The position numbers were made by a program, and so were the translations under genes. A model generated the notes under the pieces. That model saw nothing but the letters and a program-made list of their open reading frames with translations, ran no database searches and was not told the DNA's origin. DNA of 64,000 nucleotides from RUG14871 sp045539425 (GTDB lineage: Bacteria > Bacillota_I > Bacilli_A > Erysipelotrichales > Erysipelotrichaceae): the NCBI GenBank assembly GCA_045539425.1, contig JAZQFH010000031.1, forward strand, positions 1 through 64,000. The letters run 5' to 3'. Position 1 is the stretch's first letter. Every line of letters begins with the position of its first letter. Positions 59,154 through 64,000 of the stretch are shown piece by piece.

Positions 59154-59183
59154 TTGACAAAGTGACGGGAATATAAGTAAAAT
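59154..59183 (+). promoter_or_regulatory. Promoter of the zur-znuACB operon
   Basis: TTGACA (59154-59159) and TAAAAT (59178-59183), 18 bases apart; transcription starts near 59190, inside the Zur box. Confidence 0.75.
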
Positions 59184-59199
59184 TGAAAATGATTTTCAA
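59183..59199. promoter_or_regulatory. Zur (Fur-family) box, perfect 8-1-8 palindrome
   Basis: TTGAAAAT-G-ATTTTCAA touches the -10 and covers the expected transcription start, 15 bases before the zur ATG. Because zur heads the operon, this would give zinc-dependent autorepression of the whole cluster. Confidence 0.8.
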
Positions 59200-59213
59200 A
59201 TTGAGGCAGAAGT

Positions 59214-59651
59214 ATGCAAAAAAAAGGAAACTATCTCACCAAGCACAGCAAACAGATCCGGGATTATCTCAAAACAAAGGAAGGGGAACACCTGACAGCA
59301 TTGGACATCCGGGGTTATTTTCGTTCCATCAACCAGGAAATCGGGCTCGTCACGATTTACAGGCAGCTGGATAAACTGGTGGAAACGGGGGAAGTAAATA
59401 AATATCAGCTGGATTCCACATCCTCTGCGTGTTATGAGTATGTGAACCGGGAAGAACACTGTCATAAGGATTTCTGTTTCCATTGCAAGTGCTCCGTCTG
59501 CGGAAAACTGATTCACATGCACTGCCATGAGTTACTGGAACTGCAGGAACATATCCGGAAGGAACATGATTTCATTCTGGATCCTGCCAGAACGGTATTT
59601 GTCGGCATCTGTAAGGAATGCAGCGAGAAAGAGGCAACATATGCGAACTGA
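59214..59651 (+). CDS. zur: Zinc-responsive Fur-family repressor Zur
   Basis: 145 residues. An N-terminal winged helix (TALDIRGYFRSI, GLVTIYRQLDKLVETGEV) and a C-terminal metal domain with CSVCGKLIHMHCHELLEL and CKECSEK, i.e. the two CxxC pairs of the structural zinc site and His/Cys-rich sensory region (HCHKDFCFHCKC). Zur rather than Fur or PerR follows from co-transcription with a zinc ABC importer. It has a Zur box in its own promoter and overlaps znuA by 11 bases. Confidence 0.88.
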   Translation: MQKKGNYLTKHSKQIRDYLKTKEGEHLTALDIRGYFRSINQEIGLVTIYRQLDKLVETGEVNKYQLDSTSSACYEYVNREEHCHKDFCFHCKCSVCGKLIHMHCHELLELQEHIRKEHDFILDPARTVFVGICKECSEKEATYAN

Positions 59652-60624
59652 ACATAAGAAGAGCCCATGGATTTTACTGCTTCCGGCATTATGCATGATG
59701 TTATGCCTGTTGAGCGGATGCGCAAAAGAAAAAGCGAAAGAGGATGACGTGATTCATATTGTTGCGACGGTCTTTCCGGAATATGACTGGGTAAGAGAAA
59801 TCACCAAAGGGAATACGGATACGGTGAAGGTGGATCTTTTACTGGATAACGGCGTGGATCTGCACTCCTACCAGCCTTCCGCAGATGATATTCTTCTGAT
59901 TCAGAACTGCGATGTGTTCATCTATGTCGGAGGTGAATCGGATGAGTGGGTCAGCGATGTTCTGGAAAGAGAAGAGAAAACTGACCGCACGGAGATCAGT
60001 CTGATGGAAGAACTGGAAGGCCACCTGTATGAGGAAGAACATAAAGAAGGCATGCAGGAGGAAGAGGAGGAAGAAGAGGAAGAACATGCTTATGATGAGC
60101 ATGTATGGCTCTCTTTGAAAAACAGCATATTCTGCGTGGAAGAGATTGCCAAAGAAATTGCGGAAAAGGATCCGGAACACGCAGATCTTTACAAAACCAA
60201 CGCGGAAAGTTATATCAATGAGCTGAAAGAGCTTGATAAGAAATATGAGGAAGCCGTAAAAGCGTCTGACAGAAAGGTCATCCTGTTCGGAGACCGCTTC
60301 CCGTTCCGCTATCTCTTAGAAGATTACGGGCTGGATTACTATGCCGCATTTATGGGCTGCTCCGCGGAAAGCGAAGCGAGTTTTGAAACGGTACTGTTTC
60401 TGGTAAACAAAATGGATGAGCTGGGCTTAAACAGCATTTCCCAGCTGGAAAGTGCGGATGGAAGTCTCTGTAATACGATCTTATCCAATAGCAAGAATCC
60501 GAACCGTCCTGTTCTGACATGGAACTCGATCCAGTCGGTTACCAACAGCGATATCAGCGCAGGCAGTACGTATCTTGGCATTATGAGTGAAAATCTGGAA
60601 GTCCTCAAAGAGGCATTGAAATAG
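59641..60624 (+). CDS. znuA: Zinc ABC transporter substrate-binding lipoprotein
   Basis: 327 residues. Signal peptide with lipobox LLSGC (Cys27). Metal-binding candidates are His75 (GVDLHSYQ) and His154 (DEHVWLSL). Between them lies an acidic run of nine Glu ending HAYDEH (139-153), where other ZnuA proteins have a His-rich loop. The usual third His region (HxAFGY) reads GDRFPFRYL, as in a subfamily I recall from Firmicutes, so another residue must complete the site. It delivers Zn2+ to ZnuB. Confidence 0.9.
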   Translation: MRTEHKKSPWILLLPALCMMLCLLSGCAKEKAKEDDVIHIVATVFPEYDWVREITKGNTDTVKVDLLLDNGVDLHSYQPSADDILLIQNCDVFIYVGGESDEWVSDVLEREEKTDRTEISLMEELEGHLYEEEHKEGMQEEEEEEEEEHAYDEHVWLSLKNSIFCVEEIAKEIAEKDPEHADLYKTNAESYINELKELDKKYEEAVKASDRKVILFGDRFPFRYLLEDYGLDYYAAFMGCSAESEASFETVLFLVNKMDELGLNSISQLESADGSLCNTILSNSKNPNRPVLTWNSIQSVTNSDISAGSTYLGIMSENLEVLKEALK

Positions 60625-60648
60625 AAATTGAATTAAAGGAAATAACAC

Positions 60649-61332
60649 ATGACATATATCACGGTAAATGATCTGACATTGGGATATGAGGGAGTTGCCA
60701 TCGTAGAGCATCTCAGTTTTCATGTGGAAGAAAAAGACTATCTCTGCATCGTCGGTGAAAACGGAAGCGGGAAAACCACATTGATGAAAACGCTTTTGAA
60801 TCTGAACAAACCCATTTCAGGAGAGATCCGGTTTCAGGAAGGTCTGACGCACCGTGATATCGGCTATCTTCCGCAGCAGACCCTCGCCCAGAAGGATTTC
60901 CCGGCATCGGTAGAGGAAATCGTTCTCTCCGGAAACCTTTCCCGCAGCGGCTGGCATCCGTTCTATGATGCAAAAGCAAGGGAAACTGCGGAGAAGGCCA
61001 TGGAAAAAACGGGAATCGCCGCCTTGCGGAAACGCTCGTTCCGTGATCTGAGCGGCGGACAGAAGCAGCGCGTTCTTCTGGCAAGAGCGCTGTGTGCCAC
61101 GGATAAAATGCTCTTACTGGATGAGCCGATGGCTTCGCTGGATCCGGATGTGACCAAGAGTCTGTATGAACTTCTGAATGAGCTCAATCAGGAAGGTATC
61201 GCCATTCTGATGATCACTCATGATATTGAAACGGCGCTTCCGTATGCCAAACATATCCTGCATATCGGCAATGAGATCATCTATGCGGATAAGGAAACTT
61301 ATCTGAAGAGGAGGGGCGCTTATGTTAAGTAA
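60649..61332 (+). CDS. znuC: Zinc ABC transporter ATP-binding protein
   Basis: 227 residues. Walker A GENGSGKTT, signature LSGGQKQR, Walker B MLLLDEPMASLD and the switch His in LMITHDIE. The order with znuA and znuB, and overlap of 11 bases with the permease, define an ABC-type zinc importer. Confidence 0.95.
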   Translation: MTYITVNDLTLGYEGVAIVEHLSFHVEEKDYLCIVGENGSGKTTLMKTLLNLNKPISGEIRFQEGLTHRDIGYLPQQTLAQKDFPASVEEIVLSGNLSRSGWHPFYDAKARETAEKAMEKTGIAALRKRSFRDLSGGQKQRVLLARALCATDKMLLLDEPMASLDPDVTKSLYELLNELNQEGIAILMITHDIETALPYAKHILHIGNEIIYADKETYLKRRGAYVK

Positions 61333-62149
61333 ACTGTTCCTCTATCTGCAGTATCCGTTTGTGCGCTATGCCCTGATCGTCGGCGTTCTGATTGCACTCT
61401 GCTCTTCTTTACTGGGCGTGATCCTGGTATTAAAGAGATTCTCCTTTATCGGGGACGGCTTAAGCCATGTGGCCTTCGGTGCCATGGCAATCGCCTCCGT
61501 ATTGAATCTGAGCAACAAGATGTACATCGTCCTGCCACTGACGATTGCGAGTGCGGTGCTGCTGTTGAAAAACTCCACGAAATCAAAAATCAGCGGGGAT
61601 GCCATGATCGCCATGATTTCCGTCACGGCGCTCTCCTTCGGCTATCTTCTGATGAATATCGTCAAACCCTCCAGCAATATCTCGGGAGACGTATGCACGA
61701 CGCTGTTCGGTTCCACTTCAATTCTGACTCTCAGAAAAGAAGAGGTTGCCCTGAGCTGTGTTCTGTCTCTTGTGGTTCTCGGATTATTTGTCTTTTTCTA
61801 CAACAAGATCCTCGCGATCACCTTTGATGAGGATTTTGCGAGAGCAACGGGAGTCAACGTGGATCTGTATAATACGGTTCTGGCTGTTGTGATCGCGGTG
61901 ATCATCGTTCTGGCGATGAATCTGGTCGGTTCCTTACTGATCAGTGCCCTGGTGATCTTCCCGTCCATTTCGGGAATGCGCCTGTTTCAGAACTTCAAAC
62001 AGGTCAGTATCTTTGCGGCTCTATCTTCCGTAATCTGTACTTTGATCGGAATCATACTGTCCATCCTCTATGGCACACCGGTCGGCTCCACCATCGTTGC
62101 GGTGGACGCCGTGCTGTTTGTTGTGTGTGCTCTTATCTCACGAAAGTAG
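61322..62149 (+). CDS. znuB: Zinc ABC transporter permease
   Basis: 275 residues of the ABC-3 family with about eight to nine membrane helices; GDGLSHVAFGAMAIA, typical of metal permeases, lies near residues 38-52. It starts inside znuC with GGAGGGGCG upstream. Confidence 0.94.
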   Translation: MLSKLFLYLQYPFVRYALIVGVLIALCSSLLGVILVLKRFSFIGDGLSHVAFGAMAIASVLNLSNKMYIVLPLTIASAVLLLKNSTKSKISGDAMIAMISVTALSFGYLLMNIVKPSSNISGDVCTTLFGSTSILTLRKEEVALSCVLSLVVLGLFVFFYNKILAITFDEDFARATGVNVDLYNTVLAVVIAVIIVLAMNLVGSLLISALVIFPSISGMRLFQNFKQVSIFAALSSVICTLIGIILSILYGTPVGSTIVAVDAVLFVVCALISRK

Positions 62150-62158
62150 GTTATATTC

Positions 62159-62749
62159 ATGAAACATAAAGCAATATGGATTACGGTAATCCTATGCCTG
62201 CTGTTATTATGCGGCTGTTCCAATACGGGCAATAGGGCGAGTGTCTCCAATTCCAAAGATGTCAATGATGTTCTGACGGAACAGATGGAAAAAGCAGATC
62301 AGGAAACCGCTGAACCGGTTGAGGAAAACACGGAAACGGTGAGTGAGCCGGAACCCCAGACGGTAGAAGAAGAGCCGGTAAAAGAAGAGGAACCGATCAC
62401 AGAAGAGAAAGAAGAGACAATTGATGTGGATCTGACGGTCCTCTCCAGCACCATGGTTTACGGGGAAGTGTTCAATATGGTCACCAATCCGGATGAATAC
62501 ATGGGAAAAATCGTGAAGATGGAAGGGATCTATTATCCGTATCATGATGAAGAGGCGGGAATCTTCTATAACACCTGCGTGATTCCGGATGCGACAGCCT
62601 GCTGTGCGCAGGGCATTGAATTTGAAATTGCCGACGGAGACTACCGCTATGACACGGAAGACATCATCCAGGTGGTCGGCGAGTTTGATGTCTATTATGA
62701 AGATGAAACCATGTATTGCATTCTGCGCAATGCCTACTATCCGGATTAA
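62159..62749 (+). CDS. Lipoprotein of the zinc operon, DUF1980/OB-fold-like
   Basis: 196 residues. A signal peptide with lipobox LLCGC (lipid Cys20), an acidic Glu/Pro linker (about 40-88), and a compact domain (about 92-196) containing EGIYYPYH and a Cys cluster C140, C148, C149 (TCVIPDATACCAQG). That cluster resembles the ..CC.AD..P.G.. of DUF1980/YcgQ proteins. Ten bases after znuB and with no promoter between, it should be Zur-controlled. A role in extracytoplasmic zinc handling is inference. Confidence 0.65.
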   Translation: MKHKAIWITVILCLLLLCGCSNTGNRASVSNSKDVNDVLTEQMEKADQETAEPVEENTETVSEPEPQTVEEEPVKEEEPITEEKEETIDVDLTVLSSTMVYGEVFNMVTNPDEYMGKIVKMEGIYYPYHDEEAGIFYNTCVIPDATACCAQGIEFEIADGDYRYDTEDIIQVVGEFDVYYEDETMYCILRNAYYPD

Positions 62750-62768
62750 AGACGAATCTTAGGAAGTA

Positions 62769-62777
62769 TGGTAAAAT
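62769..62777 (+). promoter_or_regulatory. Extended -10 promoter directly before the U32 pair
   Basis: TGG followed by TAAAAT (62772-62777); the ATG at 62784 lies six bases later, at the expected start of transcription. Confidence 0.5.
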
Positions 62778-62783
62778 GTAGAT

Positions 62784-63662
62784 ATGTTACAGATTGCAGT
62801 TAACCTGGAAAATACGACAGATCTGAAAGATTATAAAGACGCTTCGGCAGATGAAGTCATTCTCTCGCTTGAGAATGCCACCTTCAGCGGATGCCGGAGC
62901 TTTTCTATGTCTGAAATCAAGGATCTTATCAAAAAAGCGCATGCTCTCAACATGAAAGTCACGGTTCTTTTTAACCGCCTGTTTCATGAATTTGAACTGG
63001 AGAAGATGCATTCCGCTTTTATAGAACTGATACAGGAGGGGACGGATTACATCATTTTTGCGGACCCCTGCATCGCAATGTGGGCAAAAGAAGAAGGATG
63101 CATGAATAAGCTGATCTACGATCCGGTGACATTGATCACCAGCAGCGAGGATGCCGCTTTCTGGTCGAAATTGAATCTGGGCTACATCACGCTCTCTCCG
63201 CTTTGCACAAAGGAAGAGATTGCCGAGATGGCAGCCTGCATTCCGAATGCGTCCGTCTGCGCGCATGGATATCAGCTGATGAGTGTCTCCCGGAGGAAAC
63301 TGGTCTCTTCCTATCTGAAAGAAAAGGGGATGCCGGCGGATCTTTTGCAGAAAAGCCTCTCCTTACGGGAAGAAAAAAGAGATTACTTCCTGCCGGTGTA
63401 TGAAACCGGTACAAATACCCTGATCTACAATGATTTTGTTCAGGAAACTTTTGCGCATTTAAAGACGTTTCTCTCTTACGGGGTGAAGCGCATCGAAGTG
63501 CAGAGTCTCCGCCTAAAAAAAGAGGAAGTGACGGATGCGATCCGCGGATACCGCCGTATTGAAAACGGGGAAGATCCTCTTACCATACAGAAAGAATATT
63601 TTCAGAAACATCGGAATCTGAATCTGTCGGAGGGATATTACGGATGGAAAACGGTAAAGTAA
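62784..63662 (+). CDS. U32-family protein, TrhP1-like (tRNA U34 hydroxylation)
   Basis: 292 residues of the peptidase U32 fold, which is a barrel-type, not a proven protease: EVILSLENATFSG, VTVLFNRLFHEFEL, GTDYIIFADP. The second member follows with overlap. In Bacillus subtilis the yrrN-yrrO pair (TrhP1-TrhP2) makes 5-hydroxyuridine at tRNA position 34, and this pair looks equivalent. The shorter first member lacks the full C-terminal Cys cluster typical of the larger partner. No ribosome site is visible, and the ATG may be at +1 of the transcript. Confidence 0.75.
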   Translation: MLQIAVNLENTTDLKDYKDASADEVILSLENATFSGCRSFSMSEIKDLIKKAHALNMKVTVLFNRLFHEFELEKMHSAFIELIQEGTDYIIFADPCIAMWAKEEGCMNKLIYDPVTLITSSEDAAFWSKLNLGYITLSPLCTKEEIAEMAACIPNASVCAHGYQLMSVSRRKLVSSYLKEKGMPADLLQKSLSLREEKRDYFLPVYETGTNTLIYNDFVQETFAHLKTFLSYGVKRIEVQSLRLKKEEVTDAIRGYRRIENGEDPLTIQKEYFQKHRNLNLSEGYYGWKTVK

Positions 63663-64000
63663 AACGTATTGAACTGCTTGCGCCGGCAGGGGATCTGCAG
63701 CGGGCAAAGACAGCCATCCGTTACGGTGCCGATGCCGTATATCTCGGAGGGCAGCAGTTTTCTTTGCGCTCCAGAGCTTCCAACTTCTCCATTGAAGAGA
63801 TTGCGGAAGCGTGCCGTTATGCGAAAGAGCACAACGCAAGGATCCATGTCACGGTCAATATGATTCCGCATAATGAGGACCTGGTGGGGCTGGAAGAATA
63901 TCTCAGGACACTGGAGCAGATCGGAGTCACGGCAATCATCGTGGCGTCTCCAAGTGTGATCCAAATAGCCAGAAAAGCGGCACCGAAGCTGGAAGTTCAT
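63644..64000 (+). CDS. U32-family protein, TrhP2-like, cut by the window end
   Basis: The first 119 codons are present. ELLAPAGDLQRAKTAIRYGA followed by DAVYLGG is the standard U32 N-terminus. GGAGGG precedes the ATG at 63644, and the start lies 19 bases inside the preceding gene. The partner protein in the tRNA 5-hydroxyuridine pair. The C-terminal Cys residues that would confirm the class lie outside the window. Confidence 0.9.
   Translation, partial: MENGKVKRIELLAPAGDLQRAKTAIRYGADAVYLGGQQFSLRSRASNFSIEEIAEACRYAKEHNARIHVTVNMIPHNEDLVGLEEYLRTLEQIGVTAIIVASPSVIQIARKAAPKLEVH

Noticed and set aside
59183..59199. The palindrome before zur as another SOS box
   Set aside because: The spacing is seven not five, the central pattern is a classical Fur-family 8-1-8, and the gene it controls is a Fur-family protein with a zinc importer.
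1..64000. CRISPR arrays, tRNA or large rRNA genes, prophage and toxin-antitoxin modules
   Set aside because: I looked for regularly spaced repeats, tRNA T-loop motifs (GGTTCGA near CCA), and phage or toxin genes and found none that held up.

Overview
The window (about half G+C) is a gene-dense chromosome segment of a Gram-positive, low-to-mid GC bacterium. The yqeG-yqeH-yhbY-yqeK-rsfS-yqeM order, RNase Y, RecU, GpsB, PpaC, a RodZ-like/pgsA/recA block and a type B-like RNase P RNA all point to Firmicutes. The absence of sporulation genes beside ftsK and the general style fit Erysipelotrichia; that placement is an inference. It is almost wholly housekeeping sequence; the only mobile DNA is an IS30-type transposase tail at the left edge.

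Layout. 1-1.7 kb: IS30 remnant, then an SOS-like unit (abasic-site shield protein and a small partner) divergent from a LexA-like repressor. 1.7-6.1 kb: ribosome assembly and nucleotide operon ending with mtnN. 6.2-10.5 kb: CBS-type pyrophosphatase, a DUF2975/XRE pair, a membrane-anchored thioredoxin-like protein, dnaD-like and nth. 10.5-22 kb, mostly minus strand: MORN-AAA-AAA protein, FAD amine oxidase, msrA, P-type ATPase behind a yybP-ykoY (Mn2+) riboswitch, PBP1A and recU. 22.1-27.7 kb: gpsB, rnpB, lipase-like and aldo/keto reductase genes, MFS, HAD. 27.8-40.3 kb: rodZ-like, pgsA, recA, rny, ferredoxin, miaB, a degenerate RNase J, ftsK and two M16 proteins. 40.4-47.5 kb: thyA-folA-plsC, scpAB-rluB, mtaB-murE, rpsU. 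47.6-59.1 kb: yitT, then the full shikimate/Phe/Tyr set (pheA, aroB, aroC, aroE-aroK, aroF, aroA, tyrA, aroQ), a kinase-HD protein and a chorismate mutase-aminotransferase fusion. 59.2-64 kb: zur-znuACB with an extra lipoprotein, then a U32 pair cut by the window end.

How genes work together. The aro block plus pheA, tyrA and the chorismate mutase-aminotransferase fusion encode every step from DAHP to Phe and Tyr. The aro operon is preceded by a structured leader ending in an intrinsic terminator, so attenuation is likely. The Zur operon carries a perfect 8-1-8 palindrome at its promoter. A different palindrome, TTGAA-N5-TTCAA, sits inside the promoters of both the SOS-like unit and recA, 28 kb apart, and is my best candidate for this organism's SOS box.

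Most interesting items: the shared SOS-box candidate with a Gly-Gly cleavage site in its presumed repressor, the aro leader, an RNase J lacking several metal ligands, a NadD remnant fused to YqeK, the MORN-AAA-AAA protein, a T4-Pnk-like kinase joined to an HD domain, and several genes whose start codon lies at the predicted +1 of an extended -10 promoter (possible leaderless mRNAs). I saw no CRISPR array and no tRNA or 5S/16S/23S gene.
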